In this document: piece by piece, positions 35,042 through 46,262 of the stretch
How positions within the stretch are numbered: position 1 is the stretch's first letter
Layout: the number at the start of each line of letters is the position of its first letter
Assembly: GCA_036345935.2 (NCBI GenBank)
Contig: JADWOT020000030.1
Location: 62,001-126,000 of the forward strand
Length of the DNA: 64,000 nucleotides
Reading direction: 5' to 3'
Origin: Taenia hydatigena
Lineage: Eukaryota > Platyhelminthes > Cestoda > Cyclophyllidea > Taeniidae
The notes under the pieces: generated by a model
Databases searched by the model: none
The model's input: only the letters and a program-made list of their open reading frames with translations
Told to the model about the DNA's origin: nothing
Translations under genes and position numbers: made by a program

Positions 35042-37857
35042 ATTGCACTTAGTCAATGTGAAATCAGTAAGACCTTGAAGCAGTACATGTCCTACATTCC
35101 AGTAAACTTTCGGGCGAAGGAAGTGTAGTTCCTCTTCTGTGTTGCCGTTTCATCTTGAACAATTCATGGTATGGACGGCTTGCTGTTGGCTCTATTTAGG
35201 AAAATTAATTGTCGTAGCTGGAATCCTTTGCCTCAAATCTTACGTCTTCTGCAAAAAAAACACGTCAGAATAAATAAATCATTAAATAATGACCATGCTA
35301 TATGAAGATCGCACCCGGAAAAAAGAGGTAACAGGTGCCTAAAGTAGCTTCTGCGGTGTCAAAAATGAATTAGTTGACAATTTTCAAGGGCGAATAATCC
35401 TTGCGGTCGCCTAGTTGTGAAGCGAGAGGATGAATCAAATGTTCACTGGAATTCATAGCCTCCATGTGCAAACGGTGGGGAATGATTCGGAAATCCTTGG
35501 AAGTAGCTGCGCTATCAGTCACAGTTGTTATCCAAATGCGCGCCTTTAGAACGAATTTTATAAAGACGTAGGTATAATATCGCTGAATCGTCATTCAAAA
35601 CAGACCATTTATATTTGGGCTAGCGCGTAGGGTTCCAGACGACGCCGCACCTACCAACTCTAGAAAGCAAAGCTGTTTCTCTTCCTTTAACCATTCAGCT
35701 GTCGACTGATTGGTTGTTTGGGAAGCACAAGCCCACACACACTAGCAGGTATGAGGCGAGTCACAGTGTGGCTACGTGATGTCAGAGGATGGCCCGTATA
35801 TCTAGGGATCCGGAGTAGACTGACTTGCGACACGTGCGCAGGGCTTTAGTAGCCGTAAAGGGTCACACACATGCGCACCTGCTTATGTGTGTGGTAGTGC
35901 CACCACAGTATTCCCAGCATGCGATTCCCTTTCCTACCACATTGCAAAAGACAATGCTGCAAAATTCCACCTGAGCCAATTGCTTTTATTAATGGTCTTT
36001 AGATTCATGATACTCGATTTTATCTGGACAAATTGCGTGGACATGCAATTTAACCGAAAACTCCAGAATCATGTCCAAATTTGCGCTCAATCCTCTAATC
36101 CACTCCAGTCGCCAAGTTGCTACGATTTGCAGACTTCTGTTCTTGATAGTTAACCAGCTAATTAGAAATTCTATTATTTTCCACTTTGCATTTCGAGGCA
36201 TAAAATGCATGAGAATATCCTGCAAGACATTCACATTTACACCATGAAATCATATTTGTCCATCTAACTTCAATTGAGGTCTTTAGGCACGCAATTCAAG
36301 TATCTTCTTCGCATCAAACTAGCTGCAAATTTTAACGTTTTGTCTTGCTAACAAATAGCAATAAATTAGTGGGTGGTGCTATCCCATGATTATACGATCA
36401 AAGGTAAAACTGCAAACCGACTGGTAATTTGACTTCTACCCGTTTTCGTCAGTCTACTCATGAGAGAATAAGTAGAGTCCGACTAATTTTCACCCATAGT
36501 GTGCAGTTTTTAAAGATAGCGTGAAAGAAAGCAACCAACCTATAGAGAGCGTATTACTACATTGTTAGCTAAGGAAATCTGCTCTTGCGCCAAAGAATGG
36601 ATGACAAGGACTTGGTTGAAAAATGACTGAAGTCACCAAGTTCCTTAAATGCGTAAGAGAAAATGCCAACAACTCGGACATCTTGACCATTTATGCACGA
36701 GAGAATGCATGATGGGAAATGGATAGCCAATGTGGAACGCGAATATCGCTGGTAGTAGTAGTAGTAGCAACTCAATTTTAAACCATCAGAAAGGCGGAGT
36801 GGGCTGCATAATCAACAAAATACACAATGTACAATACCAGGATATATCATCTGTCTGATAGCCTAGAATGTAAGGTCTGGCATACATCTAGTAAAAATAG
36901 CAATATTTTCTCATCTTGGTTCATATTTGTACCTACACACGCAGATATTTCAAGCTGCGCAGATCGCAAAACTAATCGGAGGCTCAGTTCTTGCATCTGA
37001 AATCTGCGATGGCCAGGAAGTTAAAAGAATAGGTTTTTAGAAGCTCTCCGCTATAGTCTCACCAAACACTCATGTTAATAGAGTAGAAGACAAGGCCATT
37101 ACGGATGACTTTGTAAAGTGTCAACAGTTTTAGGCTTTTATCATTCAAATTTAGCAAAATTTCGCTTTATCGTCACAAGGCAGTGGTGGCTTACAAGAAT
37201 GCTGAAGTATTTAAATTACTTCTTTTTTATCCCAATTTCTTTTTAACGTGCTGCGCAAAAATGAGCTTGCATGAATAAGCGAGATGGGTGTGGATGGTTG
37301 CTGGTAATGCCTTGCATGTGTTTTCGGAGTCATTTGCTTTACAAAAGGAACAATTTGAGCGGTAGCCTAAGGTAAATTAAAACGTTGTATAAAGGCAATT
37401 ACAACAACGATTCATGTCTACTAATACGGATTTTTAAGTTCATATTTACTTAAATCCAATCTGTGGTACTCATATGGAGCATTGCCTACTGCTGATTGCA
37501 CCACCTTTCTTATATTTAAGACGCCTAATAAAAAGTCACATTTGCTGGGTTACTGGTAGAAAACAACTGGTGTAGGATATAATTGGCGTTCAGGGAAGAA
37601 GAAGATGGCAATTAGACCTTTATGAAAGGAGCATGAGCTTAAATTGCTTTTGTGCTGTCTTCCATTCCATTTAAATCCGTCAAGTCAGGTTTAGAAAGAC
37701 TGAGTAACACTAGTAATAAAAATAAAGATTTGTTTATCTGATAGCCCAGTAAGAGTCCATGCTGCAGGTCGCTAAGACAGAGCTAGGAAGCGCATTGGAT
37801 TCATAACGAAATAGAGGAAAATGAATAAATTTGGACCTGCAGTAGTGCTACTAACGC

Positions 37858-37920
37858 CTTGCGAAGTGGTAAACGAACCGACCTTGTGAGCATGGCGCAG
37901 CGTTCAATCTTCATTTCATC
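37858..37920 (+). tRNA. tRNA-like relic
   Basis: GCGAAGTGGTAAACGAACC resembles an A-box/D-arm, ACCTTGTGAGCATGG an anticodon arm, and CAGCGTTCAATCTTC a T-arm with a TTCAATC core. Spacing fits a tRNA, but the stems are imperfect. Confidence 0.25.
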
Positions 37921-38411
37921 CACTCCAGTTAATAAAAATCTCTGCATTACTACAGAGAGAGACTAGCTATTTTCAGGCTCAAGGCAGCTGCAGTGAGTGT
38001 GGATGGGAACTTAAAATATTACGCAGTAGGCAAAGCCATGATTTATTGCCATTTGTGACACATTAGTGGTTTATTTTATCATTTCCGACTTGATTGCTAA
38101 AGGTAATGTTCCTCAATTCGGTACGACTTGTGTTTCTAGAGGTTAGACACTATTTCCTTGTTGCAAAAATGTCCTTGAAAAGTTGTGGAAATAAAACGTA
38201 AAGTCGGGAAGATGTGCCGTGTTCATATTTATTTCATTAGATTAAACTAAATCACAGGAAATCAGCAGCGCAAAAATTGTATTCCTAGAATGCAAAAATT
38301 CCTTTTGTAAGGTAAAGGACTCCCTTTTACCAAGCCAAATGCAGTTCCCTAGGACTTGCTAGTCACCTCATTAGCCACTTCCTGTTAAATTATGGGTGGA
38401 CGTTATCCAGG

Positions 38412-38485
38412 CCATAGTTGTTCCACTAGTAGAGCACTGACCCTCGTTTAATCCCTTTGCGCTAAAACTCAACAGCCTTACTCGT
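38412..38485 (+). tRNA. tRNA-like relic (Thr type?)
   Basis: TTCCACTAGTAGAGCACTGA resembles a D-arm with the TAGAGCAC core seen in threonine tRNAs. It is followed at tRNA spacing by GCGCTAAAACTCAACAGCC, a decayed T-arm. No clear anticodon. Confidence 0.22.
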
Positions 38486-38908
38486 TCACATGCGCCAATT
38501 GTGAGTTTAAATAAGCAATGGCGGTCAACATTTAGACATTCAATTAATGCTAGCTTGTCAAAACTTCATGGGTCTACTTTGATGGGAAAATTGTGTTATG
38601 GGAGGAAAACCGAAGCCCAATGCTCTATAATTAGGTTTCATCTAGAGCTGGTAAAGTTCGAATCACTCCGTAGTGATTGCGCATGCATTTTCATTGCTAA
38701 AGTATTTCCTAAAAAAAAATTGAAATTCTATACTACTGACACCTGAACTTTCTTGATGTTTCGTTCGGCTGCCATCGCACATTGACCATACCACGAGCGA
38801 ATGGACTGACACTGTAGTTTTCCCACTCATTCTCCTGTTGCGAACAAATTTCGCATTGTCGTAGAATTACAAAGAGTCACATAGTTAACCACCCACGAGA
38901 CCGTCAAG

Positions 38909-39375
38909 TTAAACGTTGATGATGGACTTGCAAACCATTTCTACATCCATGATTATGTTGGATCCTACCAAAATATTCATAAACTTAGTGGAAAGCAATG
39001 CAGCTTGCAGTTGATCTAAGATGGGACAGACAAAAGAGCAGCTAAGGCCACGTGTGAGATTCAACAAGGTACTGGAGCCGGATTGAACCACAAGAGAGTG
39101 TGAACGTCCTCTGGCGCTGGAGTTGATGCTACCTCCATTGCTACCCAAGAACACCGAGTTCTCCACGGTTTACCAAGGAGGAAGACGGTGAAGCTGACAG
39201 TGACTAGAGGTGGGACGTAGTATTTTGCATCGCATGGCGGTAACGGTGGTGGCAATTTGGTGTCCTGCAGGCTAGATTGTAGAATGTTCGGCATTCGCAG
39301 CAGTACCATGCTAGTCACACTACATGATTTCGTCAGCTCGTATGGCCAACCGACCTCGTCACGACCTGGACACAA
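38909..39375 (-). CDS. Unassigned overlapping frames, possibly an exon
   Basis: Two minus-strand frames overlap. The downstream one (38,909-39,166) reads FLGSNGGSINSSARGRSHSL and later LTRGLSCSFVCPILDQLQAA; the upstream one (39,061-39,375) ends in a Pro-rich stretch. The first has a Ser-rich start, a Cys pair and a hydrophobic helix-like end. A loose likeness to the membrane-proximal part of integrin alpha chains was considered but no diagnostic motif is present. Base composition is GC-richer than the flanks. It may be a real exon, but I cannot fix its ends. Confidence 0.18.
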
Positions 39376-41879
39376 AACATACTAACTGCTAATACTGCAA
39401 TTTGATACTACAACACTTATTAGAACGTCACTTTGATATTATGGCGAGGAGACGCTAAAGGCACGCTATCACCCAACGTTTGCGGCTTTGTGCTACTTAC
39501 TCGGGACAAATAGACCGCACCCTACTATTGATGTTGAATGAATTTGGTTCAGTCAAACATCAAGTGTTTGAAATATATAACAGCTTTGAAAGCATTGCAC
39601 TGCGTGAAACAGGAGAGGCTGATCATATTTTATAGCTTTTACTTCCGTGACCGCAAATTTTTGCAAAATCTCTAAGTTGTTAGACCATCCAAATTGATAG
39701 GCGCTGCAAGCGGCAAAACAAAGTATTTCCATAAGTTGAGAAAACAAGCAACATGATTTTTTTGAGTTCTAGACTATCACAAAATGCTGGTTGGCCGAAA
39801 TTCGTTTTAAAGTTAGGAATTAGTCCGGCATGAAAATTTGTTGTTTTCCTGTAAAGTTCATTGGGCTATTAACTGTCTCCTTATGGTTAATTTTGCAGCG
39901 CAGTACCATTTTACTCCCAGATTGCTCAGTTAAAAATACCACTTAAATACTCTAGAACAATCAAGGAAATATATGGAAACATGCGAGCACAAAAGTCGTG
40001 TATAACTTTCGAGCTTACAACCTCTTCAGTTATTCCGTAGGTAGTGCTGATTGGCGTGTATCGGATGAGTTGATTTAATCGCATTTGGGAGCCGCTTTGT
40101 CTCTGCCTTTATTTGAGGCTGAAGAAATAGTGAGTACTCAATCCAAGCCTTAAGTTCTTTCATAGATAATAACTCGATTCTTACAACAAACCCAAAGCTT
40201 GTGTTAAAGCCGAGGATTTTCCCACTGTTAGATTCGAGTGGACTGCACGAAATACGACGAATTCATTTGAAAATGTCGTAAACCCCGAGGATCGAGATGT
40301 AGTGAGGACACATACTTGCACCTTAAAACTACACTGAGAATTGAACTCTCAAATGCGTCTTGCATTCTGTCACAAACTACGTTCATAAGTGTGGCTTGCC
40401 ACAAAATGGCTTAGGAGCTAACGGCAATTCTCACTGGGGCAACCCACAATTATTTGGCCTATAAGCCGACTGGATCGAGAGTGTGCATCAACTAGTGCAT
40501 TCAATAAGCCTCACAACAACCCCATCCCGCTCTGACATGGACGGATTGCCGAATCCATTCCAAAATATAAAAGTCCAAGTCGAGGCAACAATACGCAAAA
40601 GTTTTCATTGGACATAGAAGTTCAACTGAATAACTGACAGGAATACGAATACAAGGTGGTGCATCCCAGCGTCTATTCCACGACTACTAAAACGCAGGCT
40701 GAGTTCGCATGAATGCCGTCAATTAAACAAACCAGTCACGTTTTTTGGATTCTTTTGACTTTAATTTAATGCATCGTATGCACTAAATTATAAAAAATGA
40801 CTAGTTTTATTGCGAAGGTCAATATCAGCCGCTAATTTTAAGAGGTAAAAGTCATTGCCTTCTCATTTACAAATGTTTTCAATGCTGGGAGGCTAATGCG
40901 TTTGCGAAGGAAACACAAACAACCAAATGATTCGGCAATGCTGGAGTGACTACAAAGCGCCTGAAGACGATTAAAATGGATGTAGGAACTAAAACCCAAA
41001 TTGCTGTTATTGAACGATGACTTATTTAAACATATCAGAGACTGGTAGCATTTCACGTTATCGCGCACTGCCGAAACCCCTCAGCTTCTGTAGCTTAAAA
41101 TTAAACTTTCTACACAGGTCAGCTGTCAACAACTCAGGGACTCACTGAGACCTCTTTTGCCTACTCCTCTGCGTAGTGGTATGGGTATCTGGTTAGGCGA
41201 AAAGTGAGGGCTCGACCACCCAGGCACATGTTAAATGGAATTAGTTAGTAGTTTTAAATTCTATTAATCGAATCTGAAAGGCTTGGACTACAAAGCAGGT
41301 ACTGTTTGGGGTAGATGGAGGTGATAGCTATAATGTAGATCGCAGTCGCCTTCTCTCTAGCCCGACCACCTACAGACGGCATCGCAAAGAGCATAGGAAA
41401 GTACCGCTCAACATCTTTGCCTTATCAGACAACTCTCCTACTTTTTTCGCCTTCAACAGCACACCACTTCGCTAACATCTCCTCATCGCCACATCGCGGC
41501 TCTCCTAGATTGCGGATCTGAACCCATGTGCCACTTATGAGCTGTTGTTCGCCTAAGGCATCGGTCTTGGCTCATCTATGAATATATACACATGTGAAGT
41601 GCCTTAACATAAAAATCGGCAAATATTTAATGTCCACGAAAATATTTAAAGAGCAATAATATGCGGTTTACCGAAGGGCCAGGTTGCCCAACACCCTAAG
41701 ATTTAGTAAATTAACTAATCCTTGTACGACGTGACTCTGAGGGTTAGAATCTTAAATGGAAGGACCTCGGAGGATCACACTTTCGATTTAACACTCAGCG
41801 GTAGCCGTTCATCATTGCTTCCGGTACTGGAGCAGCTGAGAAGCGATTAATCCGGTAATGACTAAAGTTTCCAGGTGAG
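39376..41879. other. Gap: no gene recognised
   Basis: AT-leaning DNA with no coding family match, no tRNA-like unit and no copies of families A-C that I could see. A GC-richer patch at about 41,330-41,560 has no identifiable content. Confidence 0.35.
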
Positions 41880-42235
41880 ACATGTTCCGATGGGCATATA
41901 AGAGCGCACTCGAACCAAATTATAATGGATTACCGCAAGCTTCCAAATCACAGTTTCTTTGACGTCTACGCCTGCTTCTTCACGAGGCGTGCTGATTGGA
42001 AGTCTTTCATCCAATCACAATTTGTCACAGCCTCACGCTTCTTCTCATTCGTTGGCGACTACAAACTCGAGGGAACGAACAAGTTTGTAGGTTATAAATG
42101 GTGTGAGCAGAGGTTACAGCTCTGCATAGATGTGTGGAAACACAAACAAAGCGCTGGAGGATCGTCAGTGCACCAACTCTTGACTGATAATGCTCTGCCT
42201 GTGTGAGCTGGGAACGTCCTATCCACTTCATATTG
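41820..42235 (-). repeat. Orphan copy of the Hsp70 upstream region (D1)
   Basis: Aligns in the same orientation with 45,922-46,262, the region upstream of the Hsp70 pseudogene. Shared blocks are GCTGATTGGAAGTC..CATCCAATCA, CTCACGCTTCTTCTCATTCGTTGGCGACTACAAACTCGA against CTCAAGCTTCTTCTTAGTAGCCGACGACTGCATACTCGA, GTGAGCAGA, AGCTCTGCATAGATGTGTG and TGACTGATAAT. A TATA-like CTTATATG (minus strand, about 41,896) sits where the Hsp70 TATA would be. No Hsp70 coding sequence follows on its downstream side (below 41,820), so it is a promoter-region copy that lost or never had its gene. Confidence 0.65.
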
Positions 42236-44074
42236 TCTTATTCATTTCCGGTGCTGTGACCGACGTAAATTGTGCACCAATCATCGGTGCACAAATTCCG
42301 TGTATCGGATCCACACAACTAACTTCAATGAGGTTGAAGACATGCAAGTCTCTACCATACCGGACAAGTAATGCTTCAATTGGCTGAACAGAGCTGCGCA
42401 TTCGGATTTATTTTATCAGCAATTCCCAAGGTGCCACCGTGGTTTTAGTAAAATTCAGTGCAATAGGATTCACTGAGGAAATAGTAGAAAAGGAGACAAA
42501 AAGGCACAACCTGACGCACTATTCCCTCTGCTTTGTCACCGGTTCCTATTCGACCGCAGCGGGTCAGAATTTCAAAGTTCGAGAACATCCTGCAACGTTG
42601 ATGCAAAATCAGCTATTTCTGGTCATGGTCTAGCCACCTAGTGACGTCTCCTGTTACAAGGCGCTGTCGCTTAACTTTAACTGCAGACTGCACTTTTCTA
42701 CTAAGCGGCGATGAGAGCATCTGCTTCTTTGCATCCTGTTTGCCTCTGTTCACTGCTTGCTCACCATCGCAGGTCATTTTACAGTCCTAGGGCACCGAAA
42801 ATGCTGCGCGCTGTGACCTACACCTAGCTTAAGCAGTGGCAATCCAAGGCGTCTAGACGTGTGAGACCTTGCTCCTGCTAATCGTCCAAAAAGCGTCTCA
42901 TTTTTCCACTGGTTAAACAGTGCTGAGGGTGCCACCCAACTTTCTACCTATTTCTGCGGAGGTGTGATATATCAATGCTTTCTGTCTCCTCCATCACCTT
43001 GCTGCAGCCTTGCTGGATCTACAGCTTGTAATTCCTATGCGACTTTGCCTTTTTTCTTCCCTTCGGTTTCCTCTCGCAAAGTAACAGCTCTAATCTCTAC
43101 TATTGCCAATGTTTTTGCGAACAATGCTAACCACAACTTCATCGTAGAAATGACGCCTTTCCAACATGCTCGCGTCGTGGCGGAGTATTCCACTTGTACT
43201 CATGATTCTAAGTGAATTCTGAGACTAATCCTTAACAAAGACGATACGACCTTAAGGAATTTATGGACGACATATATGGGGACTCAACACCTCCTTATTA
43301 CTACTTTACACGACGAACCTATTCATTACAACCAAGTACTCGATAAGAGAAGTAGTTTGCTCTTTCCTCAGGTACATCCATCTTGCTATGGTGGGCGCTA
43401 GTCGACGATTTTGTCACCAAATTAAATCATTGGTACAGGATTCTAACCATCTACTGAAGGGATTGCAGTGAACTCACTCTTCCAAATCGCATGTTTTGAT
43501 TGGTGGTAGCAAAAAAATTGACCTGGGACTCGCTTTTTAAATTCCACAGACTGCAACCATCCCTTTTGCGACAGGCTACAGGGACGAGTCTGCAGCATCT
43601 CCTCTCAGCTTAACCGTGTTAGATAACGTACTTTGAAATCAAGGGTTAAGAATTGTTCGCGGCATCTGCTTAAAATCCCTTGGTTAATCGGTAAGTGCCT
43701 TATTCCCTTGAAATATTCATGCTCTCCTTCATTTAGTCATCTCCACATGCAGACATCGTGCGACTTCTATAATCCCTGAGCCTCCCCAGACGTCTGTCAT
43801 ATCAATGTTCCTTTCTTTGCCAGTAAATCTAACAAAGTGAAAGAGGTGGACCACAGGAAATGCAGATTCTGCAACGTGCACGTGAGAGCAACAGAAAGAT
43901 ACAAGAGAAATCTACAGGGAAAGTTGAAATAAGCACATTGTACATGTACATTTAAAATACACACGAATACATTGATGGTGGTCAAAGGAAGACACAATAA
44001 GTGGATGAAGCTTGAATCTCCTTATGTATTTGCTCCAATTTAAGTTCCTTACCTCTTTGTTCACGAATTATGCT
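42236..44074. other. Gap downstream of the Hsp70 pseudogene
   Basis: No gene recognised. The 42,964-43,215 frame (+) is Ser/Thr/Phe-rich with no family match. A GGTGCACAATT/TCGGTGCACAAATT repeat at 42,270-42,298 is a short local duplication. Confidence 0.35.
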
Positions 44075-45903
44075 TTAACATTTAATCAATAGGCTGCACA
44101 CTCTCTCAAACTGTTTGCGCATTTCTTTGTAGTCCCTCTTTGTAGCCTCAACATTGGTATCCGTCCGCCTGATCGTCTCCTCACACAGCGCTAATATTGC
44201 TATGTGGTTTGCCTCCAATGTCTCCCGCTTCACGTTCTATTTCTCTAGTCTCCTTATTATGTCGTAGACGTAGCCCACTAACTCACTCTTCCCTTCCGTT
44301 CTAATTCTCTCCTTCTCATCCTCCTGCTTGTTTATCGCCGTATCCGTCAGCATCTGCCCTATCTCCTTCTCAGACAGACGGCCACTGTAGTCGGTGATCA
44401 TGATGCTGTTCTGCTTTCCTGCCGACCTTTGGACTGCAGACACATGACAGATGCCGTCTTCGTCAGTCTCAAATGTCACGTCTACCACACTTTCGCTGCA
44501 CGGTGTCGGTGAGAGATTAGTCAACCAAAACTCACCCAACAAGTGGTTGTCACGCGTCAAGCACACTAACCAACATTTCGGTTACACTATCGCCAAAGCT
44601 GATAAATGCTTTCATCGTCTTAATTGGGAGTCGCGTTTTACGTTTTATCACCGTCGCCACAATATCGCCATACTTATCGATACCCAAAGATAGTGACGTC
44701 ATTTCCAGCGAAATCAATCCCTTTGCCATTGCTGACACACCACTAGTCAGATTTGCAGCCAAAATAGCGGCACCCTAGACCACTGCCTCGTCTGCATTGA
44801 TGAATCGCCTCACCTCTTTACCACCAAAGAAATTCTGCAGCAACTTCTCTACCTTTAGAATACGCGTTGATACTCCCACCAACACAATTTTACTGATGCC
44901 AGCCTTCTCCATCTTCGCATCGCTAATCGCTGTCTTTACTGCATTTATCGTCCATCCAAAGAGATCCGAGCACAATCGTTCAAATCAGGCTCATGTGAGG
45001 CTCGCACTTAAATCGATGCCTTTAAACAGCAACACTATTTCAATGTTTGCACTCTCAGCCGAGCTCATCATTCTCTTTGCCTTCTCGCACGCCTTCCTCA
45101 ATCAGCTGATGGCTTTTCCATTGGCTGTCAAGGCTTTTCCTTCGTGGTCCTTCTTGATGATCTCCACAAATCGGTCCACTAGTTGACAAGTAATGTCTTC
45201 GCCACCCAAGTGTGTGTGTGATGACACCAACCGCCTCTACCTCAGACCTTTCATTCTGTGTGGACATAATCGAGACGTCGAAGGTGCCGCCGCCCCAATC
45301 AAAGATAAGCACATTGCGCTGCCTAGCGGTCATCCTGTCTAATACCTTAGGCAATGGCAGCTGCGATCGGCTCATTAATGAGTCGTAGCACGTTTAAGTC
45401 CGCCAGTTTCCAGCATCGATCGTGGCCTGACGCTGGTTGACACTAAAGTAGGCTGGTACTGTGATGACAGTATTTGTCACCTTCTCGCCCAGGTAGGCCT
45501 CTGCTGTCTTCTTCATTCTCGACAGCAACATGGACGAGATCTGCTCCACAATGAAATGCTCTGTCGTGCCACAACGCTGCACCTCGATCTTTGTTATTTC
45601 CTTACAATTTGTAACTTTGAAGGGCCACCGCGTGTACTTTTTATCCTCAAAACGACGTCTAAGCAGACGGTTCATATCGAACACTATGTTGGTAGGATTC
45701 ATGACTGCCTGCTTCTTTACAACCTCATCGATGAGACATTCCTGATCGATGAAAGCGGCACAACTGGGTGCTGTGCGGTTGCCCTGATCATTAGCTATGA
45801 TTTCAGTCCTGCCGTTCTGGACAACACCGACGCATGAGAACGTCGTTCCTAGGTCGATGCCGATAGCTGGACTCTCTAAACATTTTTTTTGTGAAATGCG
45901 CAA
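44075..45903 (-). pseudogene. Cytosolic-type Hsp70 pseudogene
   Basis: Hsp70 is an ATP-driven chaperone. Nearly the whole protein can be followed on the minus strand without introns. The N-terminal ATPase starts at 45,903 with [20 protein letters not shown] and includes VITVPAYF and IFDWGGGTFDVS (the family has L for W). The linker and substrate domain (LSLGID, DNHLLGEFWL, GICHVSAV) and lid follow, to a stop at 44,075. Breaks seen: a frame change near 45,405 (after DAGN), a second near 45,350 with TAA, another near 45,220 in the LGGED segment, TGA at 44,991 and 44,985 where the family has Arg-x-Arg, TAG at 44,775 where it has Tyr, a frame change near 44,555, and TAG at 44,237. The C-terminal Gly-rich tail and EEVD motif are absent. 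The retained upstream TATA region argues for a dead gene duplicate, not a processed retrocopy. Confidence 0.93.
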
Positions 45904-46262
45904 ACGGCAACACGTTTAGTCTCGTGGAAATGATCTCCACGATATCTGCAGCCCTTTATATCTGCTGCGATCGACCACGACGAACCTATCCATGGCGTGC
46001 GCTAACTACCCGAATGCTGTCATCCAATCAGCGCCTGCCACTACCTCAAGCTTCTTCTTAGTAGCCGACGACTGCATACTCGAAGGAATGGCGCAACACA
46101 CAGACTCCGGTGTAGGCAGACCTGACGGTGATCACTGGCGTGAGCAGAAATGAGAGCTCTATGCTGGCGTGTGTATGACATAAGTCTATCAGTATAAAAG
46201 CGCCATTGTAACGACTCCTGACTGATAATATTCCAGTGTCTCATTGCCATTAATTTCCTCAG
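45904..46262 (-). promoter_or_regulatory. Upstream region of the Hsp70 pseudogene (D2)
   Basis: On the minus strand TATAAAG lies at 45,954-45,960, about 50 bases before the ATG. An inverted CCAAT (CCAATCA on the plus strand, 46,024-46,030) and clustered GAA/TTC triplets near 46,050-46,086 (CTTCTTCTTAG, CGAAGGAA) could be weak heat-shock elements, though none is a perfect three-unit site. A 7-bp hairpin TCGTGGA/TCCACGA (45,922-45,942) lies in the presumed leader. The block is duplicated at 41.8-42.2 kb. Confidence 0.5.

Larger units (their letters stand above)
32236..38908. other. Gap: no gene recognised; hairpin and simple repeat
   Basis: Non-coding over most of its length. The 34,199-34,435 frame (+) is basic and protein-like (MLMVRGKSVPSNPMGSMRQG) but unassigned. 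A hairpin lies at 35,011-35,041. A (GTA) tract of six units lies at 36,752-36,767. Two tRNA-like relics lie at 37.9 and 38.4 kb. I see no mobile-element proteins. Confidence 0.35.

Noticed and set aside
36752..36767. GTA trinucleotide tract
   Set aside because: Six units of an ordinary microsatellite; no sign of wider structure.
45394..45903. A short but intact Hsp70-related gene of 169 codons
   Set aside because: The rest of Hsp70 follows directly in other frames on the same strand, so this is the first unbroken piece of a pseudogene and not a separate gene.
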